From assembly GCA_036562385.1 (NCBI GenBank), contig DATCKG010000024.1:1-34241 (forward strand): a stretch of 34,241 bases of DNA. The letters are read 5' to 3'. The translations under genes were made by a program, and so were the position numbers. Shown here one piece after another: positions 16,268 to 26,580 of this stretch. Numbering within the stretch: position 1 is the first letter of the stretch; each line of letters starts with the position of its first letter. The DNA comes from DATCKG01 sp036562385 (lineage in GTDB: Bacteria; Bacillota; Sulfobacillia; Symbiobacteriales; Symbiobacteriaceae). Under the pieces are notes generated by a model. That model did not search any database and was not told where the DNA came from. It was given only the letters and a program-made list of their open reading frames with translations.

Positions 16268-16669
16268 TGCGGCAAAGGGGAGGGTTGTCCCCGCCCTGTG
16301 GGGGTAGAGCGAGGACACAACAAAGGAGGGTGAGCGGTGGGAGATGCTTGAGCCATCCAGGCAACGACAAGTGGGGGTGTGTCGACTGCCCGTGCGCCAC
16401 AGCTGTCCACAGAAGTGCTGCAATCCTTGCTGCGACGTTGGGTGCGATCCCGACGCTGTGGCGAAGGGCTCAAGTATCGCCTGCACCTTTAGATTACACG
16501 AACCGCCAAATAGACTGACATCCACCGTTTGGATGTGAAAAGTCTATGGGCGGTCACTCCAAGGGCCTAGGGTCCTTTACCCACCCACCTTTGCACCACT
16601 CCATCACAGACCGCCCACCGGAAGGCGCCTTCCGGCGGGCAGGGATACCCGCACCGGCGGGGGCGCCGG
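16231..16669 (-). ncRNA. Unassigned non-coding region, candidate structured RNA
   Basis: No convincing reading frame exists in this gap between ymfH and hutH. Several stems are visible on the minus strand: 13 bp at 16614-16641; a composite hairpin at 16501-16555 with stems ACCGCC/GGCGGT, ATAGACT/AGTCTAT and ACATCC/GGATGT; and a nested GGTGC-GGCGA/TCGCC-GCACC element at about 16443-16486. A strong terminator closes the region at 16231. I looked for the conserved cores of RNase P RNA, tmRNA, SRP RNA and 6S RNA and did not recognise any. It may be an independent small RNA of about 300-400 bases, a long structured 3' untranslated region, or relic mobile DNA. No clear promoter was found. Confidence 0.35.
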
Positions 16670-17953
16670 CTACTTTGGGTAGATGATGGAGGTGGCTGCG
16701 TATTCCGGCAGGAAATGAGACCGCAGCCGCTGGTTGGCCGCCTCCACCGTCAGCTGCTGGGCCACGGGAATGAAGTCAAAGAGGCTGATGCCCTTGAAGG
16801 CACCGTCCACGCAGAGATAGGCCAGCGTGTCCACGTCGTTCATCATGCTGATGATCCGGCCGATGGTCTTGTTTCGGACCCGCCGGAAATCGGCCTCGGA
16901 AATGCCCTTCTCCCGGGCCTCGGCGATGCCCGCCAGCAGCCTCGCCTCCAGCTCCCCAGGGTCCCGGGTGGGACCGGCGAAGCAGCTGTAGGCAAAGGTC
17001 TCGTCGGGATTGTACGAAAAGCCGAAGCGGTGGTCAATCAGGCCACTTTCGTACAGGCGCGTATAGAGTTCAGACCCACGTCCGCAGATCACATCCATCA
17101 GGATAGCCGTAAGCAAATCCTGCTCCAACAGGGCCCGGCCCCGAAGACCTACCTGCTGGTCCTTGAATCCCAGCCGGAAGAGGGGCTGACTGACCACCAA
17201 CTGCTGGACCCGCATCCGTTCATTGACCGTCGGCGGCTCCTCGGGCAACAGGCGGATGATGGTCCCCTGAGGCTCATACTTGCGGCCGGAGAAACTCTCC
17301 TGCACCAGCTTCACCACATGCTCCGGATCCAGATCCCCCGCAGCAAAGAGGATCATGTTGGACGGATGATAGAAGACCCGGTGACACAGGTACAGCGTCT
17401 CCTTGGTAATCTGCCGGATCGATTCCAAGGTCCCGGCGATGTCGATGCGCACCGGATGGTGGACGTACAGCGCTTCCAGCAGGTTCGCGTTGGACCGCCA
17501 CCCCGGGTCATCCATGTACATCCGGATCTCCTGCTCGATGATCCCCTGCTCCTTGGCCACGCTCTCATCGGTAAACCAGGGGTCCTGCACAAAGTCCAGC
17601 AGCAGGCGCAAGGCATCGTCGAAGTTTCGGGTGGTGTTAAAATAATAGACCGTGTGAGTATAGGTGGTGTAGGCGTTGCTTTCCGCGCCCAGTTCGGAGA
17701 AGCGGTCCGCCACACTGCCGTCCTCGCTCTCAAAGAGCTTGTGCTCCAGGAAGTGGGCGATGCCGTCGGGCACCTGCACTTCCTGCCCGGACTGGGGGTC
17801 GATAAACCGGCTGTCCACCGAGCCATAATGCACAGCAATCCGGGCGGTGGCCTCCTGAAACCCCGGCTTGACCAACACGGCCACCGTCAGGCCGTTATCC
17901 AGCCGCTCGGTGTAGAGGGAGTCCTTCAGGATGGGATCGTAGTGCCTCTCCAC
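16670..17953 (-). CDS. ymfH: M16 zinc peptidase, catalytic partner (YmfH-like)
   Basis: A 427-aa M16B (pitrilysin-family) peptidase. The inverted zinc motif HFLEH is at 67-71 in GIAHFLEHKLFESEDGS, and the third ligand fits E142 in IIEQEIRMY. The C-terminal half is the second M16 domain, with the usual RGSELYTRLYESGLI segment. It forms a pair with the upstream YmfF-like protein, which lacks the zinc motif; M16B enzymes typically work as such heterodimers. In Bacillus relatives the pair is annotated as linked to elongation factor P modification, but the substrate is not established here. The start is GTG 17953, two bases after the ymfF stop codon, with AGGGGGAT upstream. Confidence 0.9.
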   Translation of the reverse strand: MERHYDPILKDSLYTERLDNGLTVAVLVKPGFQEATARIAVHYGSVDSRFIDPQSGQEVQVPDGIAHFLEHKLFESEDGSVADRFSELGAESNAYTTYTHTVYYFNTTRNFDDALRLLLDFVQDPWFTDESVAKEQGIIEQEIRMYMDDPGWRSNANLLEALYVHHPVRIDIAGTLESIRQITKETLYLCHRVFYHPSNMILFAAGDLDPEHVVKLVQESFSGRKYEPQGTIIRLLPEEPPTVNERMRVQQLVVSQPLFRLGFKDQQVGLRGRALLEQDLLTAILMDVICGRGSELYTRLYESGLIDHRFGFSYNPDETFAYSCFAGPTRDPGELEARLLAGIAEAREKGISEADFRRVRNKTIGRIISMMNDVDTLAYLCVDGAFKGISLFDFIPVAQQLTVEAANQRLRSHFLPEYAATSIIYPK

Positions 17954-17955
17954 AG

Positions 17956-19248
17956 CTACTTATCCCCCTCTTTCCGGTTCAGGAAGTAGATCGTGTCCAC
18001 CTGGAAATGGCGGGCAGCCTCTGCCACCTGCTCCTTGGTCACCTGCTGGAAGAGCCGAACCCTGTCCTCGATCGAGAGATCCTTCCCGGAAAAGACCCGA
18101 TCCACCGCCAGTTCAGCCATGGCTCCGGGATCGTCGGCAGCCGCCAGCATGTCGTTCACCAGCGCACGGATGGTCATCTCCAGTTCCTCATCGGTGATCT
18201 GGCCGTCTTGGACCGCTTCCAGTTGCCGGAGCATGATCTCCTGGCAGCGGTTTCGGTTGGCAAAGTCAATCCCCGCGTACATGAACCCCACGCCCTTGAC
18301 GGTCTCCAGGAAGGACTGGGCGTAGTAGGCCAGCGAGTGCTTCTCCCGCACCTCCTGGAACAGCTTGCTGTGGGAGTAGCCCCCCAGCACGCCATTGGCC
18401 ACCAGCATCGGGAAGTAAAGATCGTCCTGGACGGTCAGACCGGTGCGAAGGCCGATCACCAACACCCCCTGGTTGACATCCATCTGATCCTCCACCAGGC
18501 GGGGCGATCCCGATACCGTGCGCTTGACGAGGGTACGGGGCATCTCCCGGCCCTCCGGTCCGGCCTCCGGCAACCGGAGCGTGCTGCTGACCAGGTCCCG
18601 GATCGCTTCCACATCGACGTTGCCGACCACAAACATGTCTACGGGTGCGGTCCGCAGCACCCGTTCATGGTGCTGCCGCAGCGATTCCGGGGTGATACGG
18701 GCAAGGTCCTCCACCCGCCCCAGCCGGTACAGCGCAAAGGGCTCCCCCGCGCACATCGCGGCAGTGCACCGGAACAGCGCCAGCTGGCGCTTGTCGTTGA
18801 CCAGGGACTCGATCGTCTGCTTCAGATTGGCCGACTCCTGCTCAAAATAGTCCTTCCGGAAGCCGTTCCCCTCCAGCGCCGGGCGCGTGATGATGCCGGC
18901 CAGGGTCTCCAGCCCCCGCTTGAGCAGCCCCTCTTCCCCGGGGATATGTTGCTCTCCGGCCACTTCCAGGGTGAAGACGATGGAATGCGTCTCCCCCCGC
19001 CGAACCACGTCAATGCCGAAGGAAGCGCCGTAGAGTTCATCCAGATGGCGAGCCAGGCCGGCAGTGGTGGGGTAATCCGCCGAACCCCGGGCCAGGACCA
19101 TCGGCAGCAGCGCATTCGGGGTCACCGTATCCGGGGCCAGGGGCATGTGAAAGTAGACATACACCACGTTGGTCTTGAACTTCGGGGTGGAATGCACGTG
19201 GAGGTGAACCCCGTCGGCAAGCTCATAGCGGACAAAATCCGCGGCCAA
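17956..19248 (-). CDS. ymfF: M16 peptidase-like protein without zinc motif (YmfF-like)
   Basis: A 430-aa M16 homologue that keeps the two-domain fold but not the active site: where HxxEH should be, it has RHLDELYGASFG (H68 to L72), so the last ligand His is missing. Such non-catalytic subunits help bind substrate in M16B pairs. The C-terminal domain has the usual GVLGGYSHSKLFQEVREKHSLAYY signature. The start is TTG 19248, nine bases after GAGGAGGG. It is directly upstream of the catalytic partner with a 2-bp gap. A Nudix gene ends 50 bp upstream on the same strand. Confidence 0.88.
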   Translation of the reverse strand: MAADFVRYELADGVHLHVHSTPKFKTNVVYVYFHMPLAPDTVTPNALLPMVLARGSADYPTTAGLARHLDELYGASFGIDVVRRGETHSIVFTLEVAGEQHIPGEEGLLKRGLETLAGIITRPALEGNGFRKDYFEQESANLKQTIESLVNDKRQLALFRCTAAMCAGEPFALYRLGRVEDLARITPESLRQHHERVLRTAPVDMFVVGNVDVEAIRDLVSSTLRLPEAGPEGREMPRTLVKRTVSGSPRLVEDQMDVNQGVLVIGLRTGLTVQDDLYFPMLVANGVLGGYSHSKLFQEVREKHSLAYYAQSFLETVKGVGFMYAGIDFANRNRCQEIMLRQLEAVQDGQITDEELEMTIRALVNDMLAAADDPGAMAELAVDRVFSGKDLSIEDRVRLFQQVTKEQVAEAARHFQVDTIYFLNRKEGDK

Positions 19249-19298
19249 TCCGCCTTTCCCTCCTCATTTCCCGATCCGGCGCACCCGGCGCCGCAACC

Positions 19299-19781
19299 TT
19301 ACGTTCCATCCGCCCTTTGGCGGTATTCTATACCGAAAGGCACCGGTCCAACAGCATCTCCGTCCCGGCCGCTCCAGCGGAGGCACCGCTCCACCGCGTC
19401 GGTGACCGGCAGCTGCCGGACCTCGGTGATGGGCACCCATCGGACGCAGGAGGCGTCATCGCCGGCCCTGAGCTCTCCACCCGTCACTTCGGCCTCAAAG
19501 TACAGGATCACGTGATGGTACTGTACCCGACCCGTGCTGTCGTGCTGAATGCCGTCGGCGTAGCCGAGGAAGCGGGAGACCGCGACCGAAAGGCCGGTCT
19601 CCTCCCGCACTTCCCGGATCACGGCCTCCTCCACCCGCTCACCCAGTTCCACGCTCCCACCGGGCAGGCTCCAGTATCCCTCAAAGGGAGGACGGCCACG
19701 CCGCACCAGAAGGATCTGGTTTCCCTGCCGGACCAGAGCGTGGCAGGAAGGAACGGGATACGGCGGATACGCTCGCGCCAT
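19299..19781 (-). CDS. Nudix hydrolase
   Basis: A 160-aa protein with a complete Nudix box at 42-64: Gly42, Glu48, then R56-E57-V58-x-E60-E61-x-G63. It is preceded by GYWSLPGG as in MutT/ADP-ribose-type members. Nudix enzymes hydrolyse nucleoside diphosphates linked to another group; the substrate cannot be told from the sequence. The start is ATG 19781 with AAGGAG ten bases upstream. The gene starts just beyond the ftsH terminator, so it probably has its own promoter or depends on read-through. It ends 50 bp before ymfF. Confidence 0.88.
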   Translation of the reverse strand: MARAYPPYPVPSCHALVRQGNQILLVRRGRPPFEGYWSLPGGSVELGERVEEAVIREVREETGLSVAVSRFLGYADGIQHDSTGRVQYHHVILYFEAEVTGGELRAGDDASCVRWVPITEVRQLPVTDAVERCLRWSGRDGDAVGPVPFGIEYRQRADGT

Positions 19782-19797
19782 ATTTTCGTCGCTCCTT

Positions 19798-19840
19798 CAT
19801 AAAGAAGGGCCTCGCCCTTCCCGGCGGGAAGAGCGAGGCC
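19798..19840 (-). terminator. Rho-independent terminator of ftsH
   Basis: GGCCTCGC/GCGAGGCC (19808-19815 and 19833-19840) plus an inner CTTCCC/GGGAAG (19817-19822 and 19826-19831) make a long hairpin with one C-A mismatch. On the minus strand it is followed by CTTCTTTATG. It is 14 bp after the ftsH stop codon. Confidence 0.75.
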
Positions 19841-19854
19841 GCTGCCATGCCTCA

Positions 19855-21738
<1,884 letters not shown>

Positions 21739-21850
21739 GTAGGAGAGCCCTCCTTCCACCAGGGGGAAGCTTTTTCCCGGCCCGAGTCACGTTCTCTTGC
21801 TTCTCTTGCCATTGTTGAGTCGACCCGAGACCTCCTAAAGATACTCATCC

Positions 21851-21879
21851 AATCTACCATATTTTATACCCCAGGACAA
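21851..21879 (-). promoter_or_regulatory. Candidate ftsH promoter
   Basis: TTGTCC (21874-21879) and TAGATT (21851-21856) are 17 bp apart on the minus strand, giving a leader of about 105 bases before the TTG start. The -35 box overlaps the last codons of tilS. Each box matches 4 of 6 consensus positions. Confidence 0.4.
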
Positions 21880-23306
21880 CTGGAGTCCTCCGACCTGTCC
21901 AGGCCGCCCAAACCGCCTTCCACGTCCGGTCTCAGCGGCTGCACCCGGACAAGCAGGATGTTGCGGCTGCCGGCACCGGCCAGGTACCGACGGTCCAGCC
22001 GGTGGCCGATCACCCAAATCACATCGTCGCCTGACACCAGCAGCGGAACCCTGTCCCGCAGGCGTCGGGGAACCTTCGCGTCCACCAGCAGGTCCTGCAG
22101 TTTCTTGGACCCGGTCATGCCGGTGGGATAGATCCGGTCGCCAGGTCTCCGAAAGCGCACCGCCAGCGCTCCGGGCAGCCGGTCAGCGTCAAAGGCTGCC
22201 TCCCAGGGCCCGTGGGGAACGCCTCCCCGCTGCACCTGCACCCGGATGCCCGCTTCCGGCAAGAGGGTAACGCCCTCAGCCGCCACGGGCCACTCCGCTC
22301 CCACGGCAGCCGGCCACGGTTCCTCCGGTGGCAGAAACCGGCAGACATCATATTCCACCACCGCCCGGAGACCGCCCGGAAGGTCCAGCACCGTGCTGCC
22401 CGCGCGGCGCTGCATCGCCTCCAGAACCTGGCTCACGGCGGTGTACCCCAGGTCATACCCGTCACCTGCCGCCTCCCGGGCGGCCAGGCGGATCACCCGC
22501 CTGGCGAGGGCCACCGGCTCCGACAAAACCGGATCGCAGCGAAAGCCGACGCCGTCTCCCGGAACCCGGTGGCGGTTCAGCACCGACGCGGCCAGCTGAT
22601 CCAGAAAATCGTCCTCATCCCTCAAGAGGGCCGCCGTCTGGGCGAGGTTTGCCACCAGGGCCGGATTGTACTCCCGTTCCAGCATGGGCAGCAGATGCAG
22701 GCGAATGCGATTGCGGAAGTATTCAGGCTTAAGATTAGACTCATCCAGGCGCGGAAAAAGTGCGGCCTGCCGGCAATATTCCTCGATTTCCCTCCTACTG
22801 ACCCCCAACAGTGGCCGAATGTACCAGAGATCCCCCTCCCTGCGGACGGGGGGAATCCCCGCCAAACCGCGGGGGCCCGATCCCCGAAGCATCCGCATCA
22901 GTACGGTCTCGGCCTGATCGTTTTGGGTATGCCCCAGGGCCACCCGGGTAGCCCCGAGGCGGCGGGCCAGGGCCGCAAGCTCCCGGTAGCGGAGGGCGCG
23001 GGCGTTGGCTTGCAGGGAGCCGGGCATTGCCCGGAGCTGCCCCGGCGGTACCTCCACCACCGTCACAGGCAGGCCCAGCCGGGCCGCCAGCGCCTCCACA
23101 TACCGGGCATCCTCCCGGGAGGCTTCGCCCCGCAATCCGTGATCCATGTGAAAGACGTGCAGCCGGATGCCAAATTCCCCCGAAAGCGTATGGAGGGCAT
23201 GCAGCAACGCAACGGAGTCCGGGCCACCGGAGACGGCCACCACCACCAGGGCGCCCGCAGGCAGCATCCCGTAGCGGCGGGCGTCCTTCCGGATTCGATC
23301 TAACAC
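21864..23306 (-). CDS. tilS: tRNA(Ile)-lysidine synthase
   Basis: A 480-aa TilS, which attaches lysine to C34 of the CAU-anticodon tRNA-Ile so that it reads AUA and is charged with isoleucine. The PP-loop SGGPDS is at 26-31, followed by FHMDHGLRGEAS, the ALGHTQNDQAETVLMR segment and RNRIRLHLLP. The C-terminal TilS domain includes FRRPGDRIYPTGMTGSKKLQDLL and ends with RLDRRYLA. The start is GTG 23306 after GGAGGAGGGG. It follows spoIIE on the same strand, with a long hairpin in the 71-bp gap. Confidence 0.95.
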   Translation of the reverse strand: MLDRIRKDARRYGMLPAGALVVVAVSGGPDSVALLHALHTLSGEFGIRLHVFHMDHGLRGEASREDARYVEALAARLGLPVTVVEVPPGQLRAMPGSLQANARALRYRELAALARRLGATRVALGHTQNDQAETVLMRMLRGSGPRGLAGIPPVRREGDLWYIRPLLGVSRREIEEYCRQAALFPRLDESNLKPEYFRNRIRLHLLPMLEREYNPALVANLAQTAALLRDEDDFLDQLAASVLNRHRVPGDGVGFRCDPVLSEPVALARRVIRLAAREAAGDGYDLGYTAVSQVLEAMQRRAGSTVLDLPGGLRAVVEYDVCRFLPPEEPWPAAVGAEWPVAAEGVTLLPEAGIRVQVQRGGVPHGPWEAAFDADRLPGALAVRFRRPGDRIYPTGMTGSKKLQDLLVDAKVPRRLRDRVPLLVSGDDVIWVIGHRLDRRYLAGAGSRNILLVRVQPLRPDVEGGLGGLDRSEDSSCPGV

Positions 23307-23328
23307 AGGCCCCCCTCCTCCGACAGAC

Positions 23329-23375
23329 AGATCCCCGGTAGTACGTCGAAAGGCTTCGACGACTGCCGGGGATCT
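23329..23375 (-). terminator. Long hairpin between spoIIE and tilS
   Basis: A nearly perfect stem of about 20 bp: AGATCCCCGG with CCGGGGATCT, then AGT/ACT and CGTCGAA/TTCGACG around an AGGC loop. It begins 3 bases after the spoIIE stop and ends 22 bases before the tilS start. No T run follows, so it may be a 3'-end stabiliser, a weak terminator or a site of processing. Confidence 0.4.
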
Positions 23376-23377
23376 CC

Positions 23378-25690
23378 CTACTTGCTGCCGGCTTTCTGCT
23401 TGCGCTGGCCGGGCGGCTGATACTTGGGCGCCCGGCGCACCGGCACCCAGTCGGTGGACGATGCCGTCCGTCGCTCAGGCCGGTCCGCCGCGCTGGTGAT
23501 GAGGTCCACCCGGGCCACCAGCACCGTCATGTCGTCGGTGGCTTCAGGCAACAGTTCCCGGGCTCGGGCCAGCAGGCTCTCGGCGATCTCCTCCGGATCG
23601 GTGGAGGTCTCCCGCTGCAGCTGCTCCAGCAGCCAGCGCTCCTTGTCGACGTCCTCCTGGATCGCGTCCCAGACGCCGTCGCTCAGCATTACCACCAGGT
23701 CACCGGGCCGCAGCATCCGGTATTCCGCCTCGACGTCCACCTGATTGATGATCCCCACGGGCACCGAGGACATCTTGACCACCGTCACCTCGGAACCCCG
23801 CTTGATGAAGCTGGGGGCCGCGCCCACCTTGACGAATTCCGCCCGGCCGGTGGTCAGGTCGATCACCGCCAGGTCCACCGTGGCAAAGGTCTCGTCCGGC
23901 GACCGGAGCAGCAGCACCGAGTTGACGGTGTTGACGGCGATCTCGGTGCTGAAACCCGCCTGCATCAATTCGTGCAGGAGGTTAACGCACTGCCGGCTCT
24001 GGTTTGCCGCTTCCTGCCCCACGCCCATGCCGTCGCTGAGGGCCAGCAGGTATCGGTCGCTGCCCAGGGGAGCGCCCAGACAGGAATCGCCGGAGATCGT
24101 CCCGCCCCGACGGGGCAGGCGGGCCATGCCGGAGACCACCTTGTACACCGCAGGCCGCCGGGAAGCGTCCTCCGCACCGCCGGCCTCGGCCACAAACCGG
24201 TCCAGCATGTTGGTGACGTTCTTCAGGTAACCCCCTACCATGGCGCGGCCCTCCTCCAGCCTGCGCTCCCACCGCCGCTGCGTGCGGTCAAGGTCGTGCA
24301 GGTAGTTGAGTGTCGCGATCACGGCTTCAGGCCGCATGCAGTAGCTGTCCAGTACGTCCGGAACAGGGTGCACCGGCAACGGCCCTTCTTCCTCAAGCTG
24401 CTTCCACAGATCGGTGTAGATCTGGTAGGTCCGGTGAAACTCCCGCTCCCAGCATTCCCGGTAGGCCGAGCAGCCCCGGCAAACCCGCTCCGAAACCTGC
24501 TCAAAGGCTTTGCGGGCGCCCTGCATCGGCGGTGCCGTCGCAGCCACCTGCTCAATGCTGCGGTGCACGCCCCGCAGCGCCCGGGCAAGGCTGCTGACCC
24601 GCTCCAGCAGGGCCTCGGAGGCTGGACCCAGATCCCGCCTCCGGGTGCGAACCCCGGCGGGCGTGGACAGGGAGGCGGGAATGGCCGCCAGCCAGCGGCG
24701 GGGCACCGCACCGTAGAGGACGGCCCCGAGCCCGGCGCTGTAGCCCAGGGAGAGCAGTTCCGATGCAGCCGGGAACATCACCGCTGCATATGTTACCAAG
24801 CCGAGGAGAAACGCCGCGCTCAGGCCGTAGCGGCCCAACTCCCGGAAGGCACCGGCCAGCACCCCGCCCACCACGAAGGCCATGCTCCGGGACTCAGGCA
24901 GCGCGTCCAGCGCCGGCAGCACCGCCTGCGTGGCCCCGGGCCCCCCGAAGGCCGAGAAAAGATAGCTGATGCCGATGATGGCTCCGGCCGTGGCCCCCAG
25001 GGCAGCTCCCCCGGCATGGGCACTGGCGATGACGATGAGGGCGCCGGCGGTGTCCCGGAGGGAAAGCCACCCGAAGGGCGACAGCTGCAGTCCGTCGAGA
25101 CCGCAGAGGGCCGCGGCAAGCACCACCACCGCCGGAATGGGGCTTTCGACGGTACCGCCGTGCAGCAACCGGCCCGCCCGGGCGTCACTGACCCCCACCG
25201 AAAAGACCATGGCCAGGATGCTGGTCAGTCCCGTCCAAAACAGCAGGGCCAGCCAGCCGATGTTCGCCACCGCCATGGCCGCGGGAATGGCACCGGAAAT
25301 GGCCGCCAATACGGCAGTGGCCACCGTGGGAAGCCCGCCGCTGCGGGGCGCGACCAGCATGAACAGGAAATGGCTTACGGCGACCGCAGCGGTGACCGCC
25401 AACGCCTGGAGAGGAGGCAGCACGGTGAAGGCGCCCGCCGCGACGGCAAGCCCCACGGGTACCGCCCGCAGGGGCTGTACCCCTGCCCCTCGCACCGCCG
25501 CGTAGAAGGCGATGCCAAAGGGAGCGACCTGGCTCTCCGGAAGGGCCCTGCCCAGGAGAAACCCCAGGAGGATGCCAGCATAGAGCCGGGGCTGCCAGAG
25601 CCACCCAAACCGCTGCTCCATCTTCTCCCGGAAGCGGGTCCACCGGGAACGCCTGAGGCCTGGGACGGCGGAGGCATCCCGAACCGCCAT
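23378..25690 (-). CDS. spoIIE: Stage II sporulation protein E (PP2C-type phosphatase)
   Basis: A 770-aa SpoIIE, a little shorter than the 827-aa Bacillus protein. It dephosphorylates SpoIIAA to release sigma-F in the forespore and also localises to the polar septum. Residues about 35-340 contain around ten hydrophobic membrane segments. A central region has a cysteine cluster CRGCSAYRECW near 404-414. The C-terminal 240 residues are the PP2C phosphatase domain, with SGDSC, ALSDGMGVGQEA and VVMLSDGVWDA supplying the metal-binding Asp residues. The start is ATG 25690, eight bases after AAGGTGG; GTG codons at 25702 and beyond overlap that site. Its promoter is described at 25729-25794. Confidence 0.95.
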   Translation of the reverse strand: MAVRDASAVPGLRRSRWTRFREKMEQRFGWLWQPRLYAGILLGFLLGRALPESQVAPFGIAFYAAVRGAGVQPLRAVPVGLAVAAGAFTVLPPLQALAVTAAVAVSHFLFMLVAPRSGGLPTVATAVLAAISGAIPAAMAVANIGWLALLFWTGLTSILAMVFSVGVSDARAGRLLHGGTVESPIPAVVVLAAALCGLDGLQLSPFGWLSLRDTAGALIVIASAHAGGAALGATAGAIIGISYLFSAFGGPGATQAVLPALDALPESRSMAFVVGGVLAGAFRELGRYGLSAAFLLGLVTYAAVMFPAASELLSLGYSAGLGAVLYGAVPRRWLAAIPASLSTPAGVRTRRRDLGPASEALLERVSSLARALRGVHRSIEQVAATAPPMQGARKAFEQVSERVCRGCSAYRECWEREFHRTYQIYTDLWKQLEEEGPLPVHPVPDVLDSYCMRPEAVIATLNYLHDLDRTQRRWERRLEEGRAMVGGYLKNVTNMLDRFVAEAGGAEDASRRPAVYKVVSGMARLPRRGGTISGDSCLGAPLGSDRYLLALSDGMGVGQEAANQSRQCVNLLHELMQAGFSTEIAVNTVNSVLLLRSPDETFATVDLAVIDLTTGRAEFVKVGAAPSFIKRGSEVTVVKMSSVPVGIINQVDVEAEYRMLRPGDLVVMLSDGVWDAIQEDVDKERWLLEQLQRETSTDPEEIAESLLARARELLPEATDDMTVLVARVDLITSAADRPERRTASSTDWVPVRRAPKYQPPGQRKQKAGSK

Positions 25691-25728
25691 CCGCACCACC
25701 ACCTTGCTAAGTCTTGCTTGCGATTCCT

Positions 25729-25794
25729 ATTTTATCCAGCCGAGTATGTCGAATCCTGTCAATTCTTTGACGATGCTGCGCCATTCATTCGACA
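25729..25794 (-). promoter_or_regulatory. spoIIE: Spo0A-type promoter of spoIIE
   Basis: On the minus strand a perfect TTGACA (25757-25762) is followed after 22 bp by TAAAAT (25729-25734). That spacing is too long for an ordinary sigma-A promoter but matches the Spo0A-activated class (spoIIG and spoIIE in Bacillus). Two exact 0A-box cores TGTCGAA flank or overlap it: one on the minus strand at 25788-25794, upstream of the -35, and one on the plus strand at 25747-25753 between the boxes. Transcription would start about 32 bases before the ATG. Confidence 0.75.
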
Positions 25795-25974
25795 AGAATC
25801 GCCACCGGCAGAGGCCGCTGGCAATTCTCTCCGGACATCAGACGCCCTGTCCAGGAATCGATTTCTACCAGCAGGGTTCCGGTTTCCCAGAACTGCGTAT
25901 TTCGTTTTATTTTCAGACCTCATGCGCCGGCGGTATCGCCTTATTTCATGCAGACTCCTTCGAGGGGGATGGTG

Positions 25975-26538
25975 ATGGCTGAGCTCCCTCTGTACAACCT
26001 CCTGGCCGGCCTGGTGGCCGGCCTCATGGAAGGATCTGGTATTCCCTTCCCGGGCGGCTTGTTGCTCACGGCTGCCGGGGCCACCACCCCCACCCTTCCG
26101 GCCGCCTCCCTGCTGGCGACCACCTTTTCCGCCGCGTATGTGGCGGGGGCAGCAGCTCAGTACTATGTGGGGGCGGCCTTCGGCCCCTGGGTAAAGCGCC
26201 TGCTGCCGCCGAGGATGCGGCGGCGCACCATGCAGATCCTGAAGCGCTACGGCGAAGTGGCAGTGCTGTGGACCCGGCCCCTGGTGGTGGGCAACTACAT
26301 TTCGATCCCGGCCGGTATGATCCGGATGCCCATGGCCCGGTTTGTGCTCTACACGTTTGTCGGAATCTGGCCGTGGGCCTTCGCGATGGCCCTTGCGGGC
26401 ACCTACCTGGGAACCCTGCTGACCCAGTTGTCTCGCTGGCTGCCTCATGCGGGGCTGGCAGGGACGGTGGTGGCCCTGCTGGCAGGCCTCCGCTGGCTCT
26501 GGCTGCGCCTTCGGGATGTCAGAGACCCGGACCCCTGA
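25975..26538 (+). CDS. DedA-family (VTT domain) membrane protein
   Basis: A 187-aa integral membrane protein of the DedA/SNARE-associated type. The N-terminal part has GSGIPFPGGLLL and matches the re-entrant FPGE-type loop. The middle has WTRPLVVGNYISIPAGMIRMP (from 99), with the conserved Arg R101 and the family IPAG. Hydrophobic helices surround these. DedA proteins are flippase-like and needed for envelope homeostasis; the substrate here is unknown. The start is ATG 25975, six bases after GAGGGGG; upstream ATG codons at 25948 and 25969 fall before or inside that site. It is transcribed divergently from spoIIE, with about 280 bp between them that also holds the spoIIE promoter. Confidence 0.82.
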   Translation: MAELPLYNLLAGLVAGLMEGSGIPFPGGLLLTAAGATTPTLPAASLLATTFSAAYVAGAAAQYYVGAAFGPWVKRLLPPRMRRRTMQILKRYGEVAVLWTRPLVVGNYISIPAGMIRMPMARFVLYTFVGIWPWAFAMALAGTYLGTLLTQLSRWLPHAGLAGTVVALLAGLRWLWLRLRDVRDPDP

Positions 26539-26549
26539 AGAATGCCAAT

Positions 26550-26580
26550 CGCCCCGCTGATCCCAGCGGGGCGTTGGTTT
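26550..26580 (+). terminator. Terminator between the DedA gene and the convergent SDR gene
   Basis: CGCCCCGCTG (26550-26559) and CAGCGGGGCG (26564-26573) form a perfect 10-bp stem with a 4-base loop, followed by TTGGTTT on the plus strand. On the other strand ATTGGCATTCTT follows, so it may act in both directions. Confidence 0.75.

Noticed and set aside
16485..16510. GGTTCGTGTAATC resembling a tRNA T-arm
   Set aside because: No acceptor, D or anticodon stem can be built around it, and the stem of the supposed T-arm does not pair.
16187..16538. Short open frames in the gap between hutH and ymfH
   Set aside because: They are rich in Cys, Ser, Pro and His, cross the terminator or lack ribosome sites, and look like translated non-coding DNA.
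17956..19248. Loss of HxxEH in the YmfF-like protein as a sign of gene decay
   Set aside because: The non-catalytic partner is normal for this M16 pair; the gene is full length and tightly coupled to the active one.
23972..25975. Long plus-strand open frame opposite spoIIE
   Set aside because: Antisense to SpoIIE and covering its promoter; no ribosome site or motif.
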